From Streptosporangium canum (GTDB lineage Bacteria; Actinomycetota; Actinomycetes; Streptosporangiales; Streptosporangiaceae): 64,000 nt of DNA. The first letter of the stretch is position 1, and every line of letters begins with the position of its first letter. The stretch covers positions 1 to 64,000 of the forward strand of contig NZ_FOQY01000032.1 in the NCBI RefSeq assembly GCF_900113865.1, given 5' to 3'. A program made the translations under genes and the position numbers. The notes under the pieces were generated by a model. That model was not told the origin of the DNA and made no database searches. It saw only the letters and a program-made list of their open reading frames with translations. This document shows, in pieces, positions 14,568-24,073 of the stretch.

Positions 14568-17500
14568 ATGGTCAATGGAGTCGGTGGGCTGGCAGGCGGG
14601 TCTCCCAACTTCGGATTCCTGCTCGCCCATGAGCCGTTGCTCGTGGTGTACGGAGCGGGCGCCGAGACGTCCGTCTTCACCGATCCCAACGGCGCCCTGG
14701 TCAAATGCCGTCAGTTCATCGAGGTCCTGACGACCGTCATGGTGCGCCGGACGGGCATAGCGGTGGCCGGTGACAACCGGTTGGGGACCCGGATCCACGC
14801 CCTTTCCGACAACGGCGTCATCCTCAAGAACGGTGCGGACGCCTTCCACGAGATCCGCAGGATCGGGAACAGGGCCGTTCACGAGCACTACGCCGACACC
14901 AGGGCGGCTCTCGACTCGGTGAACAAGTGCTTCCAGCTCGGCCTGCTCCTGCACCGCGCCATCACGGGCGACCGCCAGGTCATCACCTTCGTCCCGCCCC
15001 AGCCGCCCGTCGACGTGACCGGTCGACTCCGTGAGGACCTCGAACGCTACAAGCGCGAGCTCACCGAGGCCCGGCTCATCCTGGACGGCAAGCGATCGCG
15101 CGCGGAGGCGGTCTCCGAGGCCAGGGCGGAGGCCGAGGCCGAGCTCAGCCGTGTGCTGCACGAACGCGACCGGTTGACGGCGCAGCTGGAGGCGTTGCAG
15201 GGCGCCGCGCAGCAGCTCAGGTCGGAGTTCGACGAGCGGACGCCGGACAAGGTCTCGATCTCCAGGCGCAGGCTCTTCATCGAGCAGGCGCGGGCGCCGG
15301 AACCGCTGACCGAGGCGCAGGCACGCCGCGAGATCGACCGGATGCTCCGCGAGGCCGGCTGGGTCGTGCAGGACTCGGCCCAGCTCAACCCGCTGGCCGG
15401 CACGGGCGTGGCCGTACGGGAGTTCGCCTTCGCCCACGGCAGGTCGGACTACGCCCTCTACGTCGACGGCATGCTCGTCGGCGTCATCGAGGCCAAGCGG
15501 GAGGGCACCTCGCTGACCGGGGTGGAGTGGCAGAGCGCCGGATACGCCGCCGCGCTCCCCAAGGCGTACGCCATGGCCACCTGGCGCAGGGACATCCCGC
15601 TGCCGTTCCGCTACGAGAGCACGGGGGTGGAGACCCGCTTCACCAACGGGCTCGACCCCGATCCGCGCTCCCGTGGCGTCTTCTCCTTCCACCGGCCCGA
15701 GACCGTAGCCGCCTGGATGGCCGAGGCCGACGAGCGGCCGGACGCGCCGACCCTCCGCGCGCGGGTACGGCAGATGCCCGCCCTCGTCGAGACGGGGTTG
15801 CGTCCCGCCCAGATCGACGCGGTCAAGGGTGTGGAGAGCTCCCTCTGCCGGGACCTTCCCCGCGCTCTCGTCCAGATGGCCACCGGTGCCGGGAAGACGT
15901 TCGCCGCCGTCACCCAGACCTACCGGCTGATCAAGCACGCGGGCGCGAAGCGGGTGCTGTTCCTGGTCGACCGGAACAACCTCGGCGACCAGGCGGCGGC
16001 GGAGTTCCGCAACTACATCACGCCCGACGACGGCCGGAAGCTCTCGGAGCTGTACAACATCCAGCGGCTGGCCGGCGGGACCGTCCTGGAGTCGACGAAC
16101 GTCGTGATCACCACGATCCAGCGGCTCAGCCTCGCCCTACGCGGCGAGCAGCTCCCGGCGGACGACGACGACCAGGGAGTCGACGACTACGTGCCCGACC
16201 GGCCGGTGGACGCGCAGTACAACCGGCAGCTCCCGCCCGAGACCTTCGACCTGATCGTCGTGGACGAGTGCCACCGGTCGATCTACGGCAAGTGGCGGGC
16301 GGTGCTCGACTATTTCGACGCGCCCATCCTCGGCCTCACCGCGACGCCGACCGCCCAGACGCTCGGCTTCTTCGACCAGAACCTCGCCTCGGAGTACACC
16401 TATGAGCAGGCCGTGGCCGACGGGGTCAACGTCGACTACGACGTCTACCGGATCCGCACGAAGATCAGCGAGAGCGGCAGCCGCATCCCGGCCCTCGACG
16501 AGGAGGGCACCCGCACGGTCGTCCCGTTCCGGGACCGCCGTACGCGGATGCAGCGCTATGAGGAGCTGCAGGAGGACTTCACCTACTCCGGCGAGCAGAT
16601 CGGTCGCTCGGTGCTGGCCAAGGACCAGATCCGGCTGGTCCTCAAGACCTTCCGCGACAAGGTCCTCCCCGAGCAGTACGGCAAGCGGACCGTCGTCCCC
16701 AAGACGCTCATCTTCGCCAAGAGCGACGAGCACGCCGACGACATCGTGCAGATCGTCCGGGAGGTCTTCGGCAAGGGCAACGACTTCGCCGCGAAGATCA
16801 CCTACAAGTCGAAGGACGTGGGGGACGACCCGAAGAAGCTGCTGCAGCTCTTCCGCACCAGCGCGGCCCTGCGGATCGCCGTCACCGTCGACATGATCGC
16901 GACCGGGACGGACGTGCGTCCGCTCGAAATCGTGTTCTTCATGCGTGGTGTGCAGAGCGCGGTCTACTTCGAGCAGATGAAGGGCCGTGGTGCCCGTACC
17001 GTCGACGAGACCGAGTTCCGGCAGGTCAACCCCGACCGGACGGCCCGCCGCAAGGACCGCTTCCTGCTGGTCGACGCGGTCGGCGTCACCGACAGCCCGC
17101 TGTGCGACGCGCGCCCGCTCGAACGGACGCCGTCGCTCAGCCTGAAGCAGCTGCTGGCGAAGGCCGCCAATCTCTCGATCGACGAGCATGAGATCGCCTC
17201 TCTCGCGTCCCGGCTCGCCCGCCTCGACCTCGACATGACCGACGCCGACCGCGACGAGATCGCGCGGGTCGCCGAGGGCGCCACGCTGCGCGACATCGTC
17301 CGGCGGCTCGTCGACGCCGTCGACACCGACGAGCTGATCGCGGTCCAGGACGCGGGCGGGGACAGGGCGGTCCAGCGACGGCTGCGCGAGGCCGTCGCCC
17401 CCCTCACCGCGAATCCCGACCTGCGCCGGCGCATCCTCGATATCCGTCGCGACCGCGACACGGTCATCGACGTGCATTCGGCCGACGAGCTGATCTCGGC

Positions 17501-18056
17501 CGAGGGCGTGGACGTCGCAAAGGAGGCGGTCCAGTCGTTCCGCCAGTTCGTGAAGGAGCACCAGGACGAGGTGATCGTCCAGCAGCTCCGCCACGGCAGC
17601 GGGCCGCGGCTGACGTACGCGCAGCTCCAGGATCTCGCCGACCGGGTGAAGCGGCTGCCGAACGTCTACAACGTCGACTTCCTCTGGAGGTCGTACGAGG
17701 AGCTGGGCGAGGCTCCGTCGCTGGGGGAGGGGGAGGCCGCCGTCACGGACCTGGTCTCCCTGCTCCGCCGCGAGCTCGGCGTGGACCGGGAGGTCCGGCC
17801 CTTCCGGTCGATCATCGAGGAGCGCTACGCCGCCTGGCGCGCGAGCCAGGAACGCGCCGGGGTGACCTTCACCCCCGAGCAGCGCTGGTATCTCGACCGC
17901 ATCGTGGGCGTGATCGCCACGAGCGTCGAGATCACCGTCGAAGACCTGCACGGCATGCCGTTCGACCAGCGCGGCGGCGCGTACGGCTTCGCCGACGCCT
18001 TCGGCGACCGCGCCGCATCCATTCTCGAAGAACTCAACAAGGAGCTAACCGCGTGA
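14568..18056 (+). CDS. hsdR: Type I restriction enzyme, R subunit
   Basis: A 1,162-aa motor/nuclease subunit that translocates DNA using ATP and cuts unmodified DNA. In order: an N-terminal DUF4145-like region (about 15-120), a coiled coil (about 145-240), the nuclease site RSDYALYVDG...GVIEAKREG with E-A-K near 307, and a superfamily 2 helicase core with Walker A MATGAGKTFA near 436, DECH near 564 and LTATPT after it. A long helical C-terminus contacts the methylase. The layout matches EcoEI/type IB HsdR. hsdS starts inside its stop codon (GTGA). Start ATG 14568 has a GTGAGG site just upstream. Confidence 0.95.
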   Translation: MVNGVGGLAGGSPNFGFLLAHEPLLVVYGAGAETSVFTDPNGALVKCRQFIEVLTTVMVRRTGIAVAGDNRLGTRIHALSDNGVILKNGADAFHEIRRIGNRAVHEHYADTRAALDSVNKCFQLGLLLHRAITGDRQVITFVPPQPPVDVTGRLREDLERYKRELTEARLILDGKRSRAEAVSEARAEAEAELSRVLHERDRLTAQLEALQGAAQQLRSEFDERTPDKVSISRRRLFIEQARAPEPLTEAQARREIDRMLREAGWVVQDSAQLNPLAGTGVAVREFAFAHGRSDYALYVDGMLVGVIEAKREGTSLTGVEWQSAGYAAALPKAYAMATWRRDIPLPFRYESTGVETRFTNGLDPDPRSRGVFSFHRPETVAAWMAEADERPDAPTLRARVRQMPALVETGLRPAQIDAVKGVESSLCRDLPRALVQMATGAGKTFAAVTQTYRLIKHAGAKRVLFLVDRNNLGDQAAAEFRNYITPDDGRKLSELYNIQRLAGGTVLESTNVVITTIQRLSLALRGEQLPADDDDQGVDDYVPDRPVDAQYNRQLPPETFDLIVVDECHRSIYGKWRAVLDYFDAPILGLTATPTAQTLGFFDQNLASEYTYEQAVADGVNVDYDVYRIRTKISESGSRIPALDEEGTRTVVPFRDRRTRMQRYEELQEDFTYSGEQIGRSVLAKDQIRLVLKTFRDKVLPEQYGKRTVVPKTLIFAKSDEHADDIVQIVREVFGKGNDFAAKITYKSKDVGDDPKKLLQLFRTSAALRIAVTVDMIATGTDVRPLEIVFFMRGVQSAVYFEQMKGRGARTVDETEFRQVNPDRTARRKDRFLLVDAVGVTDSPLCDARPLERTPSLSLKQLLAKAANLSIDEHEIASLASRLARLDLDMTDADRDEIARVAEGATLRDIVRRLVDAVDTDELIAVQDAGGDRAVQRRLREAVAPLTANPDLRRRILDIRRDRDTVIDVHSADELISAEGVDVAKEAVQSFRQFVKEHQDEVIVQQLRHGSGPRLTYAQLQDLADRVKRLPNVYNVDFLWRSYEELGEAPSLGEGEAAVTDLVSLLRRELGVDREVRPFRSIIEERYAAWRASQERAGVTFTPEQRWYLDRIVGVIATSVEITVEDLHGMPFDQRGGAYGFADAFGDRAASILEELNKELTA

Positions 18057-19513
18057 CGTTGTTCCCGATCCCTGACTCTTGGGTTTGGACAACTTTGGGA
18101 GACATCGCAGAGGTCGTCGGCGGAGTAACCAAAGACAGCAAGAAGCAGAGCGATCCTGATCTTCCACTCGTCCCCTATCTACGCGTTGCCAACGTTCAGC
18201 GGGGCTATCTTGATCTTAAAAAGATTACTGAGATCAGGGTGCCGGAAGCCACTGTCGAAAAGCTGCGTCTACAGCCAGGGGATGTGCTTCTCAATGAAGG
18301 TGGGGATAGAGATAAGATTGGCAGGGGATGGGTGTGGAACGGTCAAATCAAAGACTGTATCCATCAGAACCATGTCTTCCGTGCACGCCTGCATGCAGGC
18401 GTGATGATTCCGAAACTGCTGGCCTGGTTTGCTAACGAATGCGCTCGTGAGTGGTTCGACCGAAATGCGGCCCAGAGTGTCAATCTAGCTTCGATTAGTC
18501 TCTCTAAGATTAAGAGCCTTCCTGTCCCCATTCCTCCGGTAGGAGAGCAGCGGATGATCGTCGCCGCTCTCGAAAGTCATCTCTTGCGCCTAAAGGTCGG
18601 AGGTGAAGGCATAGCTAAATCGGTGATGCGATCCAAAGCTTTGTGGCGCTCGGTTTTGAATGACGCCGTAAGTGGGCGTCTTGTGGGCCGTGATATCACT
18701 TTAGATGTCAGGGTGCTGGGTGATGTTTCCTGTGTCCAAGGCGGTATACAAAAACAGAAGAAGCGTCGCCCTGTGGAGAATAAATTTCCTTTCCTGCGCG
18801 TAGCGAACGTTCCGAGAGGTAGTTTGGATCTGGCGGACGTGCATGAGGTGGAGCTTTTTGACGGCGAGCTTCACCGCTTCAGACTCGCTTTTGGTGATCT
18901 CTTGGTTGTTGAGGGAAATGGAAGTCCTGGCCAGATTGGTCGTGCAGCAATGTGGCATGACGAGATTCCAAACAGCGTTCACCAGAATCACTTGATCAGA
19001 GTTCGGCCAAATCCTGAGGTTGACCCGCACTATTTGGAGCTCGTATGGAATGCTCCCGCAACAGCAAGTCAGCTTCGTAAAGTTGCCAGCTCGACAACTG
19101 GACTCCATACGCTGAGCACTGCAAAGGTGAAGGCGATACAAATACCGGTGCCGCCCTTAGAAGTGCAGCACGAAATTGTCGCTGAGGCGCAGCGTTGGCG
19201 CTCATATTTGGAGGCTGCGCAACGTATGATGGACGGGGCGAAGCAGCGGAGCGACGCGTTGCAGAGGTCGCTTTTAAAGGAAGCTTTCGCGGGACGGCTG
19301 GTCCCACAAGATCCGACCGATGAGCCCGCTTCCGAGCTGCATGCGCGTATCAAAGCAGAACGAGCCGCGCAGCCCAAGCCCCAGCGTGCACGCCGTACCA
19401 AACCCAAGGAATCCCCCGGCGCGAGCCCCGCCGAATCACCAGCCGCGAGCCGTACCGAATGGCCCGACGCGAGCCGTACCCCCACCACCTACGAGCAGGG
19501 AGAACTGCTGTGA
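18053..19513 (+). CDS. hsdS: Type I restriction enzyme, specificity subunit
   Basis: A 486-aa DNA-recognition subunit with two target-recognition domains. TRD1 starts PDSWVWTTLGDIAEVVGGVT and TRD2 starts VRVLGDVSCVQGG; each carries the F/Y-L-R-V-A-N-V strand (PYLRVANVQRGYLDL and PFLRVANVPRGSLDL). Conserved spacers follow (LPVPIPPVGEQ and IQIPVPPLEVQ). The C-terminus ends in a Lys/Arg/Ser/Pro-rich tail with SPGASPAESPAAS-type repeats. Its DNA is distinctly more AT-rich than hsdR and hsdM up to about 19300, as expected for exchanged recognition domains. It overlaps hsdR and hsdM by 4 nt each. Confidence 0.94.
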   Translation: MTLFPIPDSWVWTTLGDIAEVVGGVTKDSKKQSDPDLPLVPYLRVANVQRGYLDLKKITEIRVPEATVEKLRLQPGDVLLNEGGDRDKIGRGWVWNGQIKDCIHQNHVFRARLHAGVMIPKLLAWFANECAREWFDRNAAQSVNLASISLSKIKSLPVPIPPVGEQRMIVAALESHLLRLKVGGEGIAKSVMRSKALWRSVLNDAVSGRLVGRDITLDVRVLGDVSCVQGGIQKQKKRRPVENKFPFLRVANVPRGSLDLADVHEVELFDGELHRFRLAFGDLLVVEGNGSPGQIGRAAMWHDEIPNSVHQNHLIRVRPNPEVDPHYLELVWNAPATASQLRKVASSTTGLHTLSTAKVKAIQIPVPPLEVQHEIVAEAQRWRSYLEAAQRMMDGAKQRSDALQRSLLKEAFAGRLVPQDPTDEPASELHARIKAERAAQPKPQRARRTKPKESPGASPAESPAASRTEWPDASRTPTTYEQGELL

Positions 19514-21090
19514 CGACGACCGTGTCCGACAGCGAGCAGGCCGAGCGGTCGGCCGAGGCGGCGCGGCATGCGGAGGCGCGGCGGCTCGCGGACAAGATGT
19601 GGAGCTACTGCGACGTGCTCCGCGACGCGGGGGTGTCGGCGATCGACTACGTCGAGCAGTTGACCTACCTGCTCTTCCTCAAGATGGCCGACGAGCGGGC
19701 CAAGCTCCCGGAGAGCCTTGGCGGCGGGCGGATCCTGCCCGAGGGGATCAACTGGGAGACGCTGAAGAAGCTGACCGGCGCGGCGCTGGAGGAGGCGTAC
19801 CGGGAGGCGCTGGCCGAGCTGGGCAAGGAGAAGGGCATCCTTGGGACGGTCTTCCGCAAGGCGCAGAACAGGGTGCAGGAGCCCGCGCTGCTCAGGAAGC
19901 TAATCGTTGACCTCATGGACAACGAGACCTGGGGGCGTCAGGGCACCGACGTCAAGGGCGATGCCTACGAGCAGCTCCTCGCCCGCAGCGCCACCGACGT
20001 CAAGTCCGGTGCCGGGCAGTACTTCACCCCGCGTCCGCTCATCAACGCGATCGTCGACTGCGCGCGACCCGCCCCCGGGGACACGATCATCGACCCGGCC
20101 TGCGGCACCGGCGGCTTCCTGCTGGCCGCCAACGACTACATCCGCAGGCACCACACCGACCTGACCCCCGGCCAGCGGCACCGCTTGGCGCATGGGGAGG
20201 CGTTCCTGGGGACCGAGCTGGTGGACGGCACCGCCCGGCTCGCCGCGATGAACATGCTGCTGCACGGCATGTGCCAGGCGGACGGCGAGTCGCCCATCCA
20301 GGCCGAGGACGCGCTCGCCACCTCTCCCACCGTCCGCGCCTCCCTGGTGCTGGCCAACCCGCCGTTCGGCAAGAAGTCCGCGATCACGGTGATCGGCCTC
20401 GACGGCAAGGCGACCCGCGACGACGTCGCCTATGACCGGCAGGACTTCTGGCAGACCACCACCAACAAGCAGCTCAACTTCGTCCAGCACATCGCCCGGC
20501 TGATGGCGATCCCCGGCCGGGCGGCGGTGGTCCTGCCCGACAACGTGCTCTTCGAGGGCGGCGCGGGGGAGGGGATCCGCCGGGCGCTCCTCAAGGAGTA
20601 CGACGTCCACACCCTGCTCCGGCTCCCCACCGGGATCTTCTACGCGGGCGGGGTCAAGGCGAACGTGCTCTTCTTCGACCGGAAACCGGCCAGCGAGGAG
20701 CCCTGGACCAGGAACCTCTGGGTGTACGACTTCCGTACCGGACAGCACTTCACGCTCAAGCAGAACCCGCTCCGCCGCGAGCATCTGCAGGACTTCGTCG
20801 ACTCCTACCTGCCGGGCAGGTCGCCCGACGAGCGGGTGGAGACCGAACGGTTCCGGAAGTTCACCTATGACGAGCTGGTCACCCGCGATAAGTGCAATCT
20901 GGACATCTTCTGGCTCAAGGACCCGAGCCTGGAGGACGCCGACGCGCTCCAGCCGCCCGAGGTCATCGCGCAGGAGATCATCGACGACCTGGAGGCCGCG
21001 CTGAGCGAGTTCGCCGCCATCGCCGAAGCCCTCCAGAACCGTGCTACTCCTCAGGACCCCGGCAGTCCGTCGTATGAAGATGCGCGGTAA
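19510..21090 (+). CDS. hsdM: Type I restriction-modification, N6-adenine methyltransferase subunit
   Basis: A 526-aa methylase read from GTG 19510, overlapping the hsdS stop. It has an N-terminal HsdM helical domain (KMWSYCDVLRDAGVSAIDYV then EQLTYLLFLKMADER), the SAM-binding motif IIDPACGTGGFLLA near residue 194 and the catalytic NPPF (LANPPFGKKS) near 282. It would transfer a methyl group to adenine in the sequence chosen by HsdS and protect host DNA. Gene order R-S-M is less common than R-M-S. A decayed copy of its 3' half lies at 24342-24453. Confidence 0.95.
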   Translation: MTTTVSDSEQAERSAEAARHAEARRLADKMWSYCDVLRDAGVSAIDYVEQLTYLLFLKMADERAKLPESLGGGRILPEGINWETLKKLTGAALEEAYREALAELGKEKGILGTVFRKAQNRVQEPALLRKLIVDLMDNETWGRQGTDVKGDAYEQLLARSATDVKSGAGQYFTPRPLINAIVDCARPAPGDTIIDPACGTGGFLLAANDYIRRHHTDLTPGQRHRLAHGEAFLGTELVDGTARLAAMNMLLHGMCQADGESPIQAEDALATSPTVRASLVLANPPFGKKSAITVIGLDGKATRDDVAYDRQDFWQTTTNKQLNFVQHIARLMAIPGRAAVVLPDNVLFEGGAGEGIRRALLKEYDVHTLLRLPTGIFYAGGVKANVLFFDRKPASEEPWTRNLWVYDFRTGQHFTLKQNPLRREHLQDFVDSYLPGRSPDERVETERFRKFTYDELVTRDKCNLDIFWLKDPSLEDADALQPPEVIAQEIIDDLEAALSEFAAIAEALQNRATPQDPGSPSYEDAR

Positions 21091-21135
21091 CGAGGAGTGT
21101 CGGGGAGGTTTCTCCGTGAGAGATCGGTGACAGGC

Positions 21136-21178
21136 GGCCGCCCTTGCGCGATTTGAGATCGCGAGCGCGGGGGCGGCC
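21136..21178. terminator. Long hairpin between convergent hsdM and Nudix genes
   Basis: GGCCGCCC (21136-21143) pairs with GGGCGGCC (21171-21178), with an inner stem CGCGAT/ATCGCG. It lies between convergent genes and could end transcription from both sides, although it lacks T-runs. Confidence 0.55.
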
Positions 21179-21190
21179 TGGCCACCGATG

Positions 21191-21763
21191 TCAGCGAAGC
21201 GCTTGGGCGACACGCTGCCGCAAGGTGCGGTCGCTGATGTCGCCGGCGTCTCGCCAGGCGGAGTCGGTGACCTCTTCGGTCTGGAGCCGGCCGACATCGG
21301 CGGCGCTACGGAAGAGAAACCGGAAGTCGAAGTGCTGATGAGCCGGTTCGCCCTTGGCGTCGTTGGCGGGAATGCGGTGAATGTCGATTTGGACGGGGCG
21401 GTCGTCGACTGGGATGACAGTGCGGGCGGGGATTCCGGTCTCCTCGACGAGTTCGCGCAGGGCCGCGTCCAGGAGAGTGACGTCAGACGCCTCCAGGTGA
21501 CCGCCGGGTAGAAGCCACTTGCCCAGAGCAAGGTGGTTGATGTGCAGAATGCGTCCATCGGGACCGGCGAGGATCGCGCCGGCGGTCACGTGTCCGCGGA
21601 ACTCCTTACGGGGCGTGAGGTCGGCCCCGTCGTCCAGCAGTTCGAGGACGGGACCGAGGCCGTGTTTTTCCTCGGGGTACGTGTCGAGGTAGTCGTCGAT
21701 GACGGAGCGGATGTGGTCTGCCGTGATGGCCAAATCGATCACCTGTTGAAGTAGGAGAGCCAA
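21191..21763 (-). CDS. Nudix hydrolase
   Basis: A 190-aa protein with a Nudix box GGHLEASDVTLLDAALREL followed by VEETGI, the metal-binding Glu pair intact. It cleaves a nucleoside diphosphate linked to another moiety; substrate not deducible. As written it starts 25 nt inside the upstream SAH-hydrolase-like gene. A TTG at 21733 (LAITADHIRS) would avoid the overlap and may be the true start. The two genes form an operon. Together they suggest a modified nucleotide or adenosyl metabolite, with unclear link to the adjacent methylation system. Confidence 0.88.
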   Translation of the reverse strand: MALLLQQVIDLAITADHIRSVIDDYLDTYPEEKHGLGPVLELLDDGADLTPRKEFRGHVTAGAILAGPDGRILHINHLALGKWLLPGGHLEASDVTLLDAALRELVEETGIPARTVIPVDDRPVQIDIHRIPANDAKGEPAHQHFDFRFLFRSAADVGRLQTEEVTDSAWRDAGDISDRTLRQRVAQALR

Positions 21764-22860
21764 GCCGCCGCGATGGCGGCACGGTCGGCCGCGGAGACCT
21801 CGTGCATACCGGGACCGAGGTCTTCACGGACGAACATCCTGATCCCGGCGAGTATCTCGGCTTGAACCAGGAAGATGAACGGCCCGACGCCGGCGCCATG
21901 CAGAAAGTTGACGGCGTTTCCGCCGTTCGCCAGGTAGAAATAATGACCAGTCGTCTGGTAACGGGTGACGTGGTCGCCGACCATCGTACGGGTGTACACG
22001 TCTGGCAGTCCGCTGAGTTCCAGTTCGTCCTCGCTGCTGGTGACGGTGGCGATGTAGGCGCCGTTGCGCAGATGGGCGAAGTCCTCGCCCCTCAGGGAGA
22101 CGGAGCCGGTGGCGCAGAGCACGAGTCCGGCTCCGGCCAGCGCGCCATGGCGGTCGCGGGCGACGGTGAAACCCTGGGACAAGGCTTGGGTGCGGCGGAC
22201 GGGGTCGATGTCGAAGACGGTGACCTGGACGCCCTTGGCGTGCAGCAGGCGGGCGATCGAGCTGCCGAGCTTGCCGAACCCGATCACCAGGGCCGGGCGG
22301 CCGTGCAGGATGTCGCCGCGGCTGCGCATGACGGCCTCGGCGGAGAAGACCACGGATTGGCCGACGAGGAAGTCTTCGGGGTCCTTCAGCGGTGAGCGGG
22401 CGACCGAGATCACCGGGCAGGGCAGCTTGTCGAGGTCTTGGTAGCGGCGGTGGCCGTTCTCGGTGTCCTCGATCACGCCGATCAGTCGGCCGGAGAAGCG
22501 TCCGTGCACGTCGGCCAGGGACGGGGCGAAGTAGCCGCCGACGTCCAGCAGCGCGATCTCCTCGGTGGCGGCCCGGGATTCGAAGTAGTCCAGGGCTGTG
22601 TCCGAGTCGGCGAACAGCTCGCGGGAGAGCACGTCGACCGGGACGGCCTGCTCAACCTCACGCTGGGCGGCGGGGGTGATCGACTTGGGCTTGGGCAACA
22701 CCGCCCGCAGGCGACTCATCGCAGCGACCGCACGGACGAAGCTGGGCCGCTCGGATAGCAGGTGCGTGACCAAGAAGGAGGTGATCTGCTCGTCGGGAGC
22801 GAATCGGGCGGTGATCTTGGCGAAGTAAGCGTCCAGCCGGGCGCGTTCGAAGGCTTCCAT
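21739..22860 (-). CDS. S-adenosylhomocysteine hydrolase-like NAD-binding protein
   Basis: A 373-aa protein. The C-terminal half contains a Rossmann fold of the AdoHcyase type: ALVIGFGKLGSSIARLLHAK, then GVQVTVFDID and GLVLCATGSVSLRGEDFAHL (split quotes). The N-terminal half carries LLDVGGYFAPSL and DLDKLPCPVISVARSP. It is shorter than classical SAH hydrolase (about 430-480 aa) and lacks its usual C-terminal Lys-Tyr tail, so it is probably a divergent family that reduces or cleaves another metabolite. It is cotranscribed with the Nudix gene, diverges from HTH copy B, and sits inside the segment bounded by the two direct repeats. Confidence 0.78.
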   Translation of the reverse strand: MEAFERARLDAYFAKITARFAPDEQITSFLVTHLLSERPSFVRAVAAMSRLRAVLPKPKSITPAAQREVEQAVPVDVLSRELFADSDTALDYFESRAATEEIALLDVGGYFAPSLADVHGRFSGRLIGVIEDTENGHRRYQDLDKLPCPVISVARSPLKDPEDFLVGQSVVFSAEAVMRSRGDILHGRPALVIGFGKLGSSIARLLHAKGVQVTVFDIDPVRRTQALSQGFTVARDRHGALAGAGLVLCATGSVSLRGEDFAHLRNGAYIATVTSSEDELELSGLPDVYTRTMVGDHVTRYQTTGHYFYLANGGNAVNFLHGAGVGPFIFLVQAEILAGIRMFVREDLGPGMHEVSAADRAAIAAAWLSYFNR

Positions 22861-23245
22861 GACTGTTCTCTCTCATCGGTGAAGGCGGGTCGTGATACCG
22901 GGGTGGCGAGGACGGGGTCCCATGTCACGGCGGTGTGGTGAGGCGGTGCTGAGGGAGCCGCCGGCTGGACACGGCGCGGGTGGAACGGCACCAACCGGAA
23001 AGACTGTTTTCCTGATCTCGCATCGCGCGCATCTTTCCTGTTCCGGTGAATTCTTGGACCGCTTTCTTTCCCCTTCTGGCGAAAAGGAAGGCGTGTGCTT
23101 AGATTGCCCTTGTGGCAGGTGGGGCAATGGCCGGTCCGGCGGGCTGGGAGATGGCAGCCAATGTCAGGTACCGGTTTGCCGAAACCGGCCTTCGGTATTC
23201 CCGTCGGAGCAGAAAGTCCGTTTTTCTCTTTTTAGGGGGAATGCG
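22861..23245. other. Divergent promoter region with remnant of a duplicated small gene
   Basis: Between the SAH-hydrolase-like gene and HTH copy B. The right part, from 22996, copies the region before the first HTH gene, including a stub of the small gene (MRDQENSLS, 22995-23023, minus strand) and the inverted repeat CCGGTTT/AAACCGG at 23171-23188. The left part is unique and must hold the promoter of the SAH-hydrolase-like operon. Confidence 0.6.
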
Positions 23246-24073
23246 ATGAGCGTCGATCCTTTTTCCGGTCCCGATTCCCCTCGGGTGCGGTTCGGCGCCG
23301 AGATGCGCCGCCTGCGGGAGGAGGCCCAGCTCTCCCAGGGGGCCGTGGCCTCGCGGCTGGGGTGCACGCAGACCCAGGTGAGCCGCCTGGAGGCCGCCAC
23401 CCGGACCCCGTCGAAGTCCGACGCCGAGCGGCTGGACCGGCTCTTCGGCGCGGGCGGCGGCACGCTCTTCACCGGGCTGCACCGGCGCATCCTCGCCCGG
23501 CCGGGCAGTCCGGACTGGTTCACGAGCTGGGCCGAGGAGATCGAACCCGCCGCCCTGGTCCTGCGGTCGTGGGACCCGCTACTGGTCCCCGGCCTCCTCC
23601 AGACCGAGTCCTACGCCCGCCACCTTTTCACCCATGGCCCCCGGGCTACTCCTGATGAGGTTGAAGAGCGTGTTCAGGCCCGTATGCGGCGTGGCCAGAT
23701 CCTCGAAAAGGACGATCCTCCTCTGCTCCTGGTCCTCATCGATGAAGGCGTCCTGCGCCGCCGGGTCAATGGTTCGGAGGTGATGCGTGAACAGCTCGGC
23801 TACTTACTGGAGGTTGCTCGACGGCCCGCCATCTCCATTCAGGTCGTCGATTCGGAGTGCATGTCTGGGCTTGCTGGCCCTTTTATGATCGCGGAGCTTC
23901 CGAACGGGCAGCCAGACATCATCCACGCGGATTCCCCGGTACAGGGGCAGGTTACGACCGACCCCATCTACGTGACCTCGATATGGAACCGCTATGAAGC
24001 GATACGTCGATGGGCTTACCCTGATCACATGTCCCTCAAAATGATCGAGGAAGTGAGACGGGAATGGATTTGA
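23246..24073 (+). CDS. HTH (XRE) regulator with DUF5753 domain, copy B
   Basis: A 275-aa paralogue of 13085-13912 with the same length, the same upstream region and a nearly identical HTH half. Differences cluster between residues about 105 and 245 (for example HLFTHGPRATPDEVEERVQA against HVFNHAPLITPEEVEGRVET), after which both end MSLKMIEEVRREWI. This mosaic suggests gene conversion at the ends, or selection for change in the DUF5753 sensor part. A DUF397 gene overlaps its end by 10 nt. Confidence 0.93.
   Translation: MSVDPFSGPDSPRVRFGAEMRRLREEAQLSQGAVASRLGCTQTQVSRLEAATRTPSKSDAERLDRLFGAGGGTLFTGLHRRILARPGSPDWFTSWAEEIEPAALVLRSWDPLLVPGLLQTESYARHLFTHGPRATPDEVEERVQARMRRGQILEKDDPPLLLVLIDEGVLRRRVNGSEVMREQLGYLLEVARRPAISIQVVDSECMSGLAGPFMIAELPNGQPDIIHADSPVQGQVTTDPIYVTSIWNRYEAIRRWAYPDHMSLKMIEEVRREWI

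Noticed and set aside
14394..15938. Long minus-strand frame opposite hsdR
   Set aside because: Antisense shadow of hsdR; composition dominated by codon-position bias of the real gene.
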